Shown here: positions 35,454 to 44,661 of the stretch, one piece after another
Position numbering within the stretch: position 1 is the first letter of the stretch
Layout: every line of letters begins with the position of its first letter
Assembly (NCBI RefSeq): GCF_007558825.1
Contig: NZ_VLTK01000013.1
Coordinates: 1-64,000 of the forward strand
Source of the DNA: Brevibacterium aurantiacum
GTDB lineage: Bacteria; Actinomycetota; Actinomycetes; Actinomycetales; Brevibacteriaceae
Length of the DNA stretch: 64,000 nt
Reading direction: 5' to 3'
The notes under the pieces: model-generated
What the model was told of the DNA's origin: nothing
Database searches by the model: none
What the model saw: only the letters and a program-made list of their open reading frames with translations
Translations under genes and position numbers: made by a program

Positions 35454-37142
35454 CTAAGGAAGCTTGACGATCTGCAAGGCCAAGGACAGCGAGAGGCGGA
35501 GGTTGGGATCTTCGGTGAACGGACCGACCATGTGTTCGAGCTTGGTGATCCGGTATCTCAGCGTGTTGTAGTGGAAGAACAGCGACCGTGCCGTTTCGGC
35601 CACATTGAGGTTGTGATCGAGCAGCGCCTGCAACGTGGTGCGCAGCCCTTCGTACTCTTCTTTGTCGTCTCCTGCCAGTGGGCCGAGGACCTCGCGCGCA
35701 AAGCTGCGCAGCTCTTCCTTCTTCGTCACCTGAAGGAGCAGCCGGTAGACACCTAGGGAGTCGTAGTGGCTGAGTCCCTGACCACGCTCGAGCTGGCGTC
35801 CGACCTCGAGTGCGCGCATCGCCTCCTGATAGGCCGCCGCCAGACCGGACACGTCTGCCGCGGGACGTGAGATACCGACCGAGAACTGTCTCCTGCCTCC
35901 CCCGCCATATCCGCGCACATCCGTGATGAAGGACTTCAGCCGTGCTGTGATGTCGTCCGCATTCTCTGCCGAGAGCAGCAGGATGACCTGATCTCCTGAA
36001 CCGACGACCGCAGCAGCGGGATCGTCCTGGGACACGACTTTCGTCCAGGCGTCGGCGAAGAGGGACTGCATCGTCCGCTTGTTCTCAGCATCCGTCTGGT
36101 CCGCTTCCGAATCCACCTCGGCGACTGCAACATTGATGGGTCGGGCCAGGTCCCAGCCCAGCGAGTCGGCATGGGAGAGCACTCGGTCTGTGGAGGCAAT
36201 ATGGCCTCGCAGCACCTCGAGGACGAAGTCTGTGCGGTATTTGCTTTCGACCGCAGTGATCGCCTTCTCCCGGGTGATGACAAGCGCCGCGGCTGCGGCG
36301 GCCTGTTCTATGAGCCGGAACTCGGGAGCCTTGAGCGCGCCTTCGCCGAAGGCAACGATGCGGCCCAGAGTCTTGTCTCCACCTTCGATGGTGCAGTTGC
36401 CCCACACAGATGTCCGGCCTGCGCGGGTCCGGCCGCTGCGTTCCAGGCCCGCGGGTTCGTCCTCAACTCGGAAACGGCCAGACTTGTCGAAGCAGACCAG
36501 GCTCACCAGATCCTCGTCGACCACTGATTCACCCTCGGTGAACATCGAATGAGTCCGCAGGCAGCGCACCCGACCGTCCAATGTGGTGACCGCGGCGGCC
36601 ACACCAATCCGCTCTGCCACCATCTGACAGACGTCTTCGAGGTCGCCGTCGTTGATGACGACGTCGACGAGTTCCCGCATCGTCTGTTCCGTCTTCCGGA
36701 TCAGTTCGGCCCGGCGATCAAGGTTGCCCGACAGCACTTCATGCATGATCTCGTCGAACCCGACACCGTCACCGAGGTGGATGATCGGCAAACCGAGCCG
36801 GTTGGCCTCCGCGATAGCGGAGTCGGGAATCTCGGTGAGATATCGCCCCGGTTTGATGCAGACGGCGGACACGCCACTGCCCTCAAGAGTCGTCAGGAGC
36901 TGGGCGATCTCTTCGGGCCGGTCCCGCAGCGGATAGGCAGTGGTGAGGAGCAGTTCGCGGGGCTTCACCCAGGGAATGATGTCGGGGACTTCCATCACGT
37001 TGGTCAGTTCGACCAGGCGATCAAGCCCCTGTCCACCCGCAACGATCTCGCCGCTGCGCATACTCGGCAATCCCAGCACGTCACGTACGGACAGGCAGGC
37101 TGAAATCGAGACACTCTCATCGTCTGGCAAATTTTGATGCAT
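35454..37142 (-). CDS. pucR: PucR-family transcriptional regulator
   Basis: A 562-residue regulator: N-terminal PucR domain (SVRDVLGLPSMRSGEIVAG... WVKPRELLLTTAYPL), central linker, GGDEF-like domain (FSVGISRPAADVSGLAAAYQEA) and C-terminal HTH_30 (NLNVAETARSLFFHYNTLRYRITKLE). PucR activates purine-degradation genes in Bacillus; actinobacterial relatives control ureide and allantoin genes. The start at ATG 37142 has AAGGA upstream; ATG 37173 adds ten residues. It sits between the permease unit and the divergent allH, so control of both is likely. Confidence 0.88.
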   Translation of the reverse strand: MHQNLPDDESVSISACLSVRDVLGLPSMRSGEIVAGGQGLDRLVELTNVMEVPDIIPWVKPRELLLTTAYPLRDRPEEIAQLLTTLEGSGVSAVCIKPGRYLTEIPDSAIAEANRLGLPIIHLGDGVGFDEIMHEVLSGNLDRRAELIRKTEQTMRELVDVVINDGDLEDVCQMVAERIGVAAAVTTLDGRVRCLRTHSMFTEGESVVDEDLVSLVCFDKSGRFRVEDEPAGLERSGRTRAGRTSVWGNCTIEGGDKTLGRIVAFGEGALKAPEFRLIEQAAAAAALVITREKAITAVESKYRTDFVLEVLRGHIASTDRVLSHADSLGWDLARPINVAVAEVDSEADQTDAENKRTMQSLFADAWTKVVSQDDPAAAVVGSGDQVILLLSAENADDITARLKSFITDVRGYGGGGRRQFSVGISRPAADVSGLAAAYQEAMRALEVGRQLERGQGLSHYDSLGVYRLLLQVTKKEELRSFAREVLGPLAGDDKEEYEGLRTTLQALLDHNLNVAETARSLFFHYNTLRYRITKLEHMVGPFTEDPNLRLSLSLALQIVKLP

Positions 37143-37164
37143 ATATAGGCCATCCTTGGCACCA

Positions 37165-37180
37165 TTTGACATGCATTGAC
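37165..37180. promoter_or_regulatory. Paired TTGAC motifs between pucR and allH
   Basis: TTTGAC (37165-37170) and ATTGAC (37175-37180) are direct repeats one helical turn apart in the 65-base divergent gap. They may be -35 boxes or half-sites for PucR. Only the sequence pattern supports this. Confidence 0.25.
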
Positions 37181-37207
37181 GATAGCAGGTCACGATAACC
37201 TGTCGAA

Positions 37208-38248
37208 ATGAGGTCCATGTCACGCACTCTTCCAGCAGCGGCTTCGCCTCTGCCGTTCCTGGACCCGGACGACGTCACCGCGCTGGAGTCGATTTTCGCG
37301 AGCTCACAAGAAGTGTCCTCATCAGAGGTGACCGTTGACGCAACGGTCATCGGACTGTTTCCGACCGGCTTCTACATCGGAGTCGATGCTCACCGGCGCG
37401 GGACACATGTACTTCCCGTGATGGGCCCGGATGCCCTGCAACTGCCGACAGGACTTCAGGTACCCCAGCTGACTGCGGACCACCTCGGCAGGCTTCGGCC
37501 TGAGATGCCGGCCACCGTCACCTTCTCGACGGCATCGGCCCACCCGAGAGTGGAACGGATCGAATCCGCGAATCTCAGGTGCGCAGCCGTCAGAACATGG
37601 CGTCCCAGCCGAATCGAGCCCCCGGATCTCAGCGATCCTCGACCATGTTCGCCTGGCGTGGTCGCCTCGGTCCAAGATCGCCTGAACCCGGGTCTCAGCG
37701 GTCTTGCCCTCCGGTCGGTCAATCTCGTCCGGGCCCTGGAATCCGGTGTGGTTGCGGACGTCGACTCATTCGCCCACGCCCTCCTGGGCTACGGTCCCGG
37801 AAGCACCCCATCCGGTGATGACGCACTCTGCGGGATCGCCCTTGCCTTGCGCTGGACTTCGCAGTCAGTGCTCAGCTCGTGCCAGCACTCGCTGTTGGCC
37901 AGCAGTCTGTCCTACCTTGCACTCGAAGAGCGAACCACAGCCGTCTCTGCCTCACTTCTGCGTGCTGCTCTCGAGGGCTACTGCATTCCGGAGATCGAGC
38001 GCGCCATCGCCGACATCGCCCGACTGATCCGCGCCGAGAAGTTCTCCGGCAACGGCCACCGCACCACACCGCCGCTTCACACGTTCGACGAGGCTCACGG
38101 TCTCGATGAGGTGTTAGCGAACATCAACCGGATCGGTCATCACTCCGGCCATGATCTTCTGACCGGATTCCTCGCGGTACTCACACCTGCTGCCGAACTC
38201 ACTCTCGTTTCACCACTGGAAGGAACCATCCATGCCGACGACTCTTGA
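37208..38248 (+). CDS. allH: DUF2877 protein, AllH-like subunit of oxamate carbamoyltransferase
   Basis: A 346-residue protein of DUF2877. Hallmarks: LLGYGPGSTPSGDDALCG near residue 194 and GHHSGHDLLTGFLAV near 311. In E. coli, YlbF (AllH) works with FdrA (AllF) and YlbE (AllG) as oxamic transcarbamylase, which phosphorolyses oxalurate to oxamate and carbamoyl phosphate in anaerobic allantoin breakdown. Start 37208 or ATG 37217 are both possible. It overlaps the allF-allG gene by 17 bases. It diverges from pucR. Confidence 0.85.
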   Translation: MRSMSRTLPAAASPLPFLDPDDVTALESIFASSQEVSSSEVTVDATVIGLFPTGFYIGVDAHRRGTHVLPVMGPDALQLPTGLQVPQLTADHLGRLRPEMPATVTFSTASAHPRVERIESANLRCAAVRTWRPSRIEPPDLSDPRPCSPGVVASVQDRLNPGLSGLALRSVNLVRALESGVVADVDSFAHALLGYGPGSTPSGDDALCGIALALRWTSQSVLSSCQHSLLASSLSYLALEERTTAVSASLLRAALEGYCIPEIERAIADIARLIRAEKFSGNGHRTTPPLHTFDEAHGLDEVLANINRIGHHSGHDLLTGFLAVLTPAAELTLVSPLEGTIHADDS

Positions 38249-41237
38249 TATCAGGTCAGGCCTCTACTACGACTCTGTGGCTCTCATGCAGGTCTCTGCG
38301 CAGGTCAAGGCCACCGAAGGTGTAGACGCGGCGCTCATCGGCATGGGCACCGAGCTCAATGTCGGGCTCATGCGCGATGCCGGTTTCGACATTCCCGATT
38401 CGGCTGCCCCCAACGATCTGGTCATCGCGATCAGCGCCAGCGACGAAGCTGCGCTCGCGTCCGGTCTCGCCGCCGTCGATGAAGCCTTCACCCGCATTGC
38501 CGACACCGCCGCACGCTCGCTGGGGCCAACGGGAGCGGAGCAGCCTCCCCTGACTGTCGAGTCAGCGGTCGGGCGCACCGGCTCCAACCTGGTCGTGGTC
38601 TCCGTGCCCGGCGACTATGCAGGCATCGAAACCATTGCCGCTCTGGATGCGGGCAACTCGGTGCTGCTCTTCAGCGACAACGTCGATGTCGACACCGAGG
38701 TCGCACTCAAGCACCGAGCCACCGAGGCGGGCCTCATCGTCATGGGCCCCGACTGCGGGACGGCCATCGTCGCCGGGGCCGGGCTCGGTTTCGCCAACGA
38801 GGTGAAGCCGGGCCGGATCGGGATCGTCGCCGCTTCGGGCACTGGTGCGCAGCAGGTCTCAACCCTGCTTGATGCCGCGGGGGCAGGGATCTCCCAGCTG
38901 ATCGGCACCGGCGGACGCGATCTGGCACGCGAGGTCGGCGGACTCAGTGCCAAACAGGCGCTCAAGGCTCTGGCCGGCGACAAAGACACCGACCATGTCA
39001 TCATCGTGTCGAAACCCGCCGACGCCGAGGTGGTCGCTGAGATAGAGGTGTTGGCAGCCGATCTGGGCATCGGTGTCAGTTGGGCTGTGCTCGGTCCCGA
39101 GCGCACCGATCTCACAACAAGCGTCGAAACTGCTCTGGACAGCTGCGGCTTCAATGTCCCCACCTGGCCCTCCTGGGGAACGACCGGCTCCTCAGAGGAC
39201 CTGCAGCAGGGACCTCTGGTGGGGCTGTTCTGCGGGGGCACCATGGCCGATGAAGCCATGCTCATCGCGGCCGAAACTCTGGGACCTATCACCTCGAACA
39301 TCCCCCTCGGCGGGGCTGAGAAGATTGCCGGTGCCGAACTGCCCACGTCCGCGCACACGGTCATCGACTTCGGTGATGATGGGATGACTCAGGGTCGCGC
39401 CCACCCGATGATCGACCCCAGCCTCCGTCTCGGGGCCATCGCCGAGGCGGGAAACAGCGCCGGGGTCCTCCTCCTCGATCTGGTCCTCGGTCATGGAGCC
39501 CACGCGGCTCCAGCGGAAGGTCTCTCCGGAGCCATTTCCGCAGCTCGCTTGGCCGCAACACAGGCTGGACGGGAGTTGCCGGTCATCGTCAGCCTCATCG
39601 GCACCCAGTCTGATCCTCAGGACTTCTCTGCCACGGTCGGCTCGCTCGTTGGGGCCGGCGCTGAGGTCTACGTCTCGAATGCTCAGGCGACTCGGCGGGC
39701 GGTCTCCCTCATCGCCCCGCTCAACCAGGCCGAGTGCGACAACGCTCCTGCACAGTCAGGACCCTCTTCCCACGGGGCACCGGCGACGACGGAGGCAGCA
39801 GCGAACTCTGCGGCGACGAGCGATGCGTCGGCGAGGAGCGATGTGCCGGCGACGAAGCTGAGCGAGCTGCTCTCGGCCGAACCGAAAGTCGTCAGCGTCG
39901 GCCTGTCACTCTTCGCCGATGCGCTGCGCGCACAGGCCGTTCCCGTCGTCGAAGTACCGTGGCAGCCACCCGTCGGTGATGCGAACAGGCTCTTCTCCGT
40001 GATGAGCGACCCTCGTCGACTGGCCGCCAATGCCCAAGCGTTGGAGGCCATGCTCAATGCCGGTGCCCAGCTCGTCGGCCTACGGCCGGCCCGTGAATGT
40101 CTGGGCCTTGCCGAGAACGAGTTCCTGCATTCGGGACCTCCCCTGGAGTTTGAACGGGCCTCGGGCCCCATGCGCGGAGCATTGGCCGGCGCTGTGGTCT
40201 TCGAAGGGCTGACCGACACCCTCGAAGAGGCTGAAGCCGGGCTCGCCGATGGACGATTCAGCATGGCACCGTGTCATTCGAAGGATGCTGTCGGGCCGAT
40301 GGCAGGAGTGATCAGCCCGTCGATGTGGATGTTCGAACTCATCGACCCTGTGTATGGCAATCGCGCCTACTGCTCCCTCAACGAGGGCTTGGGTAAGGTG
40401 CTGCGGTACGGTGCGAACAACGACGAGGTGCTTGACCGCCTGCACTGGATGCGCGACATCTTGGGACCCGTGCTCGCACAGGCGGTCGCCGCACACGGAC
40501 CCATCGACACGAAGTACTATGTTTCGCAGATGTTGGCATCCGGCGATGAGGGCCACAATCGCAATCGCACGGCGACGCTGCTGTTCCTCCGAGATCTGAT
40601 GCCGGATCTGCTGGCACTGGACTTCGCCACCGCTGACCTCGCCGAGGTGTGCAGTTTCCTGGGCGCCAATGACTACTTCGCGCTCAACCTGGTCATGCCG
40701 ACCTGCAAACTGGCGATGGCTGCGGCGAAGGGCATTCCCGGATCCTCACTGGTCGTGACCATGGCTCGCAACGGCACCGATTTCGGCATCCAACTTTCAG
40801 GTACCGGCGACGAATGGTTCACCGGACCGGCCCAGGTCGCTGAGGGACTGTACCTGGGCGACTTCGGTCCAGAAGATGCCAATCCCGACATCGGAGACTC
40901 GGCGATCACAGAGACCGCCGGCATCGGAGGACTGGCCATGGCCGCGGCTCCGGCGGTGGTGCGTCTCGTCGGTGGCGATGTGGCCTTCGCGGTGGAGACG
41001 ACGCGGAGAATGTACGAGATCACCGCTGGTGAGCACCCGATCCACCAGATTCCGATCCTCGAATTCCGCGGTGTTCCCAGCGGAATCGACCTGGTCAAGG
41101 TGCTGCGAACGAATGTGCTTCCGCAGATCAACACGGGCATGGCCGGTCGCATAGCCGGTGTCGGCCAAGTAGGTGCCGGACTCGTCAATCCTCCGATGGA
41201 CTGCTTCACCAATGGTCTCGAGTCTCTGGGACGGTAG
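38232..41237 (+). CDS. FdrA-DUF1116 fusion (AllF-AllG), oxamate carbamoyltransferase
   Basis: A 1001-residue fusion. Residues 1-497 are FdrA: a succinyl-CoA-synthetase-alpha-like CoA/phosphate fold with LIVMGPDCGTAI, IGIVAASGTGAQQVSTLLDAA and TQGRAHPMIDPSLRL. Residues 498-536 are an Ala/Ser-rich low-complexity linker. Residues 545-1001 are DUF1116 (YlbE/AllG), with RPARECLGLAENEFLHSGPP, CHSKDAVGPMAGVI and QLSGTGDEWFTGPAQVAEG. In E. coli these are separate proteins. With AllH they should catalyse oxalurate + phosphate to oxamate + carbamoyl phosphate. AAGGA lies upstream of the ATG and the start overlaps allH, so stoichiometry is linked. Confidence 0.85.
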   Translation: MPTTLDIRSGLYYDSVALMQVSAQVKATEGVDAALIGMGTELNVGLMRDAGFDIPDSAAPNDLVIAISASDEAALASGLAAVDEAFTRIADTAARSLGPTGAEQPPLTVESAVGRTGSNLVVVSVPGDYAGIETIAALDAGNSVLLFSDNVDVDTEVALKHRATEAGLIVMGPDCGTAIVAGAGLGFANEVKPGRIGIVAASGTGAQQVSTLLDAAGAGISQLIGTGGRDLAREVGGLSAKQALKALAGDKDTDHVIIVSKPADAEVVAEIEVLAADLGIGVSWAVLGPERTDLTTSVETALDSCGFNVPTWPSWGTTGSSEDLQQGPLVGLFCGGTMADEAMLIAAETLGPITSNIPLGGAEKIAGAELPTSAHTVIDFGDDGMTQGRAHPMIDPSLRLGAIAEAGNSAGVLLLDLVLGHGAHAAPAEGLSGAISAARLAATQAGRELPVIVSLIGTQSDPQDFSATVGSLVGAGAEVYVSNAQATRRAVSLIAPLNQAECDNAPAQSGPSSHGAPATTEAAANSAATSDASARSDVPATKLSELLSAEPKVVSVGLSLFADALRAQAVPVVEVPWQPPVGDANRLFSVMSDPRRLAANAQALEAMLNAGAQLVGLRPARECLGLAENEFLHSGPPLEFERASGPMRGALAGAVVFEGLTDTLEEAEAGLADGRFSMAPCHSKDAVGPMAGVISPSMWMFELIDPVYGNRAYCSLNEGLGKVLRYGANNDEVLDRLHWMRDILGPVLAQAVAAHGPIDTKYYVSQMLASGDEGHNRNRTATLLFLRDLMPDLLALDFATADLAEVCSFLGANDYFALNLVMPTCKLAMAAAKGIPGSSLVVTMARNGTDFGIQLSGTGDEWFTGPAQVAEGLYLGDFGPEDANPDIGDSAITETAGIGGLAMAAAPAVVRLVGGDVAFAVETTRRMYEITAGEHPIHQIPILEFRGVPSGIDLVKVLRTNVLPQINTGMAGRIAGVGQVGAGLVNPPMDCFTNGLESLGR

Positions 41238-41261
41238 TTCGCTTCAGCCTCGGTCATCGAG

Positions 41262-41281
41262 CCCAGCGAGCATTCGCTGGG
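41262..41281. terminator. Hairpin between convergent allF-allG and xdhC
   Basis: CCCAGCGA (41262-41269) and TCGCTGGG (41274-41281) form a perfect 8-bp stem with a GCAT loop. It sits in the 52-base gap between two convergent stops. There is no T-run, so termination is only likely, not certain; a symmetric hairpin would serve both strands. Confidence 0.4.
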
Positions 41282-41289
41282 TCCGGTGA

Positions 41290-42543
41290 CTACGAGTGAA
41301 TAGGTCCGGTTGTCCTCCGCAGCGAACGGCCGGTTCCTTGGGCGAACTCAAGCAGCACCTCGGCGAAGATGGACACTGCAGTGGCCTCCGGCGAACGGGC
41401 CCCGAGATCGAGGCCGATCGGACCATGGATTCGTTCGATCTCTGCAGCGCTCGCCCCCGCCAGTGACATAGCATCGACTCGCAGCTTGTGGGTGCGACGA
41501 CTTCCCAACGCACCGATGTATCCGGCCACGGACCTTGCCGCTTCGAGGAGCACTGGAACGTCGAACTTCAGATCGTGGGTGAGCACTGCGATGACCGTGG
41601 AACCTTCGATTCGCCCGGCCCGGACCTCTTCGGCCAGGTATCGATGCGGCCACGAGACGATGACCTCGTCGGCATCGGGGAACCTCTCCGGAGTTGCGAA
41701 GATCGGTCGCGCATCGCACACCGTCACCTGATAGCCGAGGAATTTCCCGAGTTGAGACAAAGCCGCCGCATAGTCGATCGCCCCGAAGATGATGAGACGC
41801 GGAGGCGGATCCGAGGTGGTCACGAAGATCCGTGTTCCCGCGCCGAGGCGCATTCCAGTGGAGTCGTATTCACGCACTCCCGATCGGCCTTGGGTGATCA
41901 TCGCCCCAGCATCGGTGGTGACGTGCTCATCGAGTCGCGGGTGCCCGAGAGTTCCACTCCGGCGCCACTCAGCTCCAGCCTTGGCTGCCGCACCATGTCG
42001 GCCGGCAGATGAGGGCACGCCAGCCGCGCCCTCTGCGGGTTCGATGAACAACATGCGACCCGTGTCATCAGCGTCAACGACACCCTCGGAAGCCACAGAG
42101 TCTTCGGCCGCCTGGCCGAACACCTCGTCGGCTGAAGTCTCACGGATCATCGGCAGTTCCAGGGCGAGCGCGGCCGGACGAGATTCCTCAAGCGCACGCA
42201 TATAAGCAGCCAGCGGCACCGTCGTTGCCTCATTGACGACCGGGATCACCAGTGCCTCGATCTGCCCGCCGCAGGCAAGGCCCACAGCGTATGCCTCGTC
42301 GTCGCTGGTGCCGTAGTGCGACAGCCTGGCCTGACCTGTGGTCAGTACCTCGAGGGCGAGATCGTGGACGGCGGATTCGACGCATCCCCCGGACAGACTG
42401 CCGACCGTCTGACCATCGGAGGCCACCGCCATCATCGCTCCGGCCGGGCGGGGTGCCGATGCCCAGGTTTCGACGACGATGGCTACTGAGAACCGGCGGC
42501 CGGCCTGCAGCCAATTCAGCAGTGTCTGTTCCAGCTCAGCCAT
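41290..42543 (-). CDS. xdhC: XdhC/CoxI-family Mo-hydroxylase maturation protein
   Basis: A 417-residue maturation factor with the N-terminal XdhC/CoxI domain (SVAIVVETWASAPRPAGAMMAV, then GSLSGGCVES with the conserved Cys) and a C-terminal Rossmann XdhC domain (LIIFGAIDYAAALSQLGKFLGY, ... YIGALGSRRTHKLR). XdhC binds and sulfurates the Mo cofactor for insertion into the hydroxylase. The middle (residues about 150-230) is a longer, variable insertion. Its first eight bases overlap the coxE gene. It is the last gene of the hyu/cox maturation unit. Confidence 0.9.
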   Translation of the reverse strand: MAELEQTLLNWLQAGRRFSVAIVVETWASAPRPAGAMMAVASDGQTVGSLSGGCVESAVHDLALEVLTTGQARLSHYGTSDDEAYAVGLACGGQIEALVIPVVNEATTVPLAAYMRALEESRPAALALELPMIRETSADEVFGQAAEDSVASEGVVDADDTGRMLFIEPAEGAAGVPSSAGRHGAAAKAGAEWRRSGTLGHPRLDEHVTTDAGAMITQGRSGVREYDSTGMRLGAGTRIFVTTSDPPPRLIIFGAIDYAAALSQLGKFLGYQVTVCDARPIFATPERFPDADEVIVSWPHRYLAEEVRAGRIEGSTVIAVLTHDLKFDVPVLLEAARSVAGYIGALGSRRTHKLRVDAMSLAGASAAEIERIHGPIGLDLGARSPEATAVSIFAEVLLEFAQGTGRSLRRTTGPIHS

Positions 42544-43744
42544 TCGTCATCGTCTCCTTCACTGCTCTCTGGCCCGCGCTTGCCGTATCCGGATGTCGGC
42601 TCAATCCATCCTTGCTCGTTCCACCCCGGCCCTGCCTCGCCGTATCCCGTCTCACGCTGGAGGCGATGTTCTCGGCCACTGCCTGCCAACCGTCAACGGT
42701 GGTGGCGGGAAGCATCACCTGCGCGTGTTCCTCAGCGATCCGCATACCTCGCACCTCCGGAGTGAAGCCGACACGTCCCGCACGAGGATTCACCCAGATG
42801 AATCGGTGGCTCAGTCTCCCCAGCCGTGCGCACGCGCGGCGCAGTTCGGAGCAGTCGCCCTGTTCCCAGCCATCGCTGATGAGGACGAGCACCGATCCGC
42901 GGATCGCCTCCCGATGTCCCCCGTTGAGCAGGGTGAGCAGTCCTTCGCCGAGGCGGGTCCCGCTGGCCAGGTCGGGAATCGCCTCCTGCGCCGCCAGCAG
43001 TTCACGGTCATTCAACGGTGCAGAGAAGTGATGGTCGACTCGAGTGAGACGAGTTCCCAGGGTGAAGCTTCGTGCCTTGAGTCTTGGCGTGGCTCGAGCC
43101 AGGAATCTGATGAGTGCCGGCAGCCATTGCTTCATCGAGGCTGATACGTCGACGATGATCGTGACGTCTCGATCGCGTTCTCGGCGGGTTGACCGCGGCA
43201 GACGCGAGAGTTCTTCCTGCCGAAGCAGGGTCCTCACGATCTGGTTCGCATCGATTCTTCCGAAACTGCTGCGCCTGTCTGCATACGCACTGCGACGTGG
43301 GTTGCGAAAAGACAGGCCATCGATCAGACGTACCGCCTCCGCCGCATGTTCTCCGTTGCCGAGGTCGGTGGTGCGCAGGACCTCGAGCCGGCTGGCGGCG
43401 GCTTGGAGCGCCATTGTCTGGTCTTCGACGTGATCCCATTTCGCCGAGTCACTCGACTCTTCGCTGGGCTCCGGAGTCGGGATCGACACCTCGTGAGGGC
43501 CCGGTGCCACTCGTTGTCGCCCGGTGAGGCCGAAATGCTGGTTGAAGAGGGCATCGTGGATCGGAATATGTTTCTGCTCCGTGCAGATCAATGACCGCGA
43601 GGCAGCACGAACCTGGGTTGGGTCCAACAGGTCGATGTGGGCAAGTGCGCTGGCCAGAGTCCGGATCCTGTCTGCACCGGCAGGCAGTCCATGCCGGCGC
43701 AGGCGTGAGCCGAAGCGCATCAGCTCGGCGGTCAGGTCGCTCAT
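42536..43744 (-). CDS. coxE: VWA-domain protein CoxE
   Basis: A 402-residue von Willebrand A domain protein. The MIDAS motif DVSASM is in TIIVDVSASMKQW and the later residues fit the metal site (RLGEGLLTL, ISDGWEQGD). CoxE works with the MoxR ATPase CoxD to finish the active site of Cox-type hydroxylases. It follows coxD directly; ATG 43744 shares three bases with the coxD stop, with GTG 43747 as alternative. Confidence 0.9.
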   Translation of the reverse strand: MSDLTAELMRFGSRLRRHGLPAGADRIRTLASALAHIDLLDPTQVRAASRSLICTEQKHIPIHDALFNQHFGLTGRQRVAPGPHEVSIPTPEPSEESSDSAKWDHVEDQTMALQAAASRLEVLRTTDLGNGEHAAEAVRLIDGLSFRNPRRSAYADRRSSFGRIDANQIVRTLLRQEELSRLPRSTRRERDRDVTIIVDVSASMKQWLPALIRFLARATPRLKARSFTLGTRLTRVDHHFSAPLNDRELLAAQEAIPDLASGTRLGEGLLTLLNGGHREAIRGSVLVLISDGWEQGDCSELRRACARLGRLSHRFIWVNPRAGRVGFTPEVRGMRIAEEHAQVMLPATTVDGWQAVAENIASSVRRDTARQGRGGTSKDGLSRHPDTASAGQRAVKETMTNG

Positions 43745-44661
43745 CACTGGTCGACCAGACTGTTCGAACTCAGACCGCTGAGATCATCGGCATCTTTGAG
43801 AACTGCGGAAATCGTCGACCGCACGGCTGCCTCGTCGAGTTCACTGATTCCCAGCGCCGCGAGCGCGCGGATCCAGTCGATGGTCTCCGAGGTTCCCGGA
43901 GGTTTGATCAGGGTCTGCGACCGCAGACGATTAGCAGCTCGCACTACGGCGGCCCGCAGCGCTTGGGAAGAAGCCGGGACATGATGAGCGAGTATTCTCT
44001 CCTCAGTCTGGGCATCAGGTTGGGAGAACCAGTGGTAGACGCAGCGGCGTTTGAGGGCGTCGTGAAGTTCACGTGTGCGGTTGGAGGTCAGGATCACCAA
44101 GGGCGGGGTCGGCGTGTGGATGGTGCCCAGCTCGGGAACTGTCACAGACCAATCTGAGAGGACCTCAAGCAGGAGAGCGTCGAATTCGTCGCCGGCACGG
44201 TCGATCTCATCGATGAGCAGCACAGGACGCCGAGGTTGAGCATCAGCTCCCTCGTTTCGTGAACTTTCGATCGCCTGGAGGATAGGTCGCCTGAGCAGGA
44301 ACGGCAGGCTGTGGAGTTCATCGTCGAGGCGTGTGGCATCGAGCCGTTGGGCCGATGCCTTCGCCGCTGCTTCGATGGTCCGGACGTGGAGAATCTGTTT
44401 GGCGAAGTCCCAGTCGTAGAGAGCATGGGTCGCGTCGAGTCCCTCGTGGCACTGCAGACGAATCAGTTCGGTGCCGTGGACTTTGGCCAGGGCCTTGGCC
44501 AGGCTGGTCTTACCGACTCCGGGCGCGCCTTCGCACAAGAGTGGCTTATCGAGTGCTCCCGCGAGGAAGCTTGCGGTGGCAAGGGAATCGTCGGCCATGT
44601 ACCCCACGTCTCCCAGAGCCTTCGCCAGATCGAGGGCGCCGGTGTAGTCAGGCATGATCAC
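43744..44661 (-). CDS. coxD: MoxR-family AAA+ ATPase CoxD
   Basis: A 305-residue MoxR/CoxD ATPase. Walker A GAPGVGKTSLA (residues 45-55), Walker B VLLIDEIDRA, sensor 1 ILTSNRTRELHDALKRRC. CoxD is the chaperone required for assembly of the Mo active site, including sulfuration in CO dehydrogenase. GTG 44661 overlaps the mocA stop; ATG 44655 is an alternative start. With coxE it forms a two-protein maturation pair. Confidence 0.9.
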   Translation of the reverse strand: MIMPDYTGALDLAKALGDVGYMADDSLATASFLAGALDKPLLCEGAPGVGKTSLAKALAKVHGTELIRLQCHEGLDATHALYDWDFAKQILHVRTIEAAAKASAQRLDATRLDDELHSLPFLLRRPILQAIESSRNEGADAQPRRPVLLIDEIDRAGDEFDALLLEVLSDWSVTVPELGTIHTPTPPLVILTSNRTRELHDALKRRCVYHWFSQPDAQTEERILAHHVPASSQALRAAVVRAANRLRSQTLIKPPGTSETIDWIRALAALGISELDEAAVRSTISAVLKDADDLSGLSSNSLVDQ

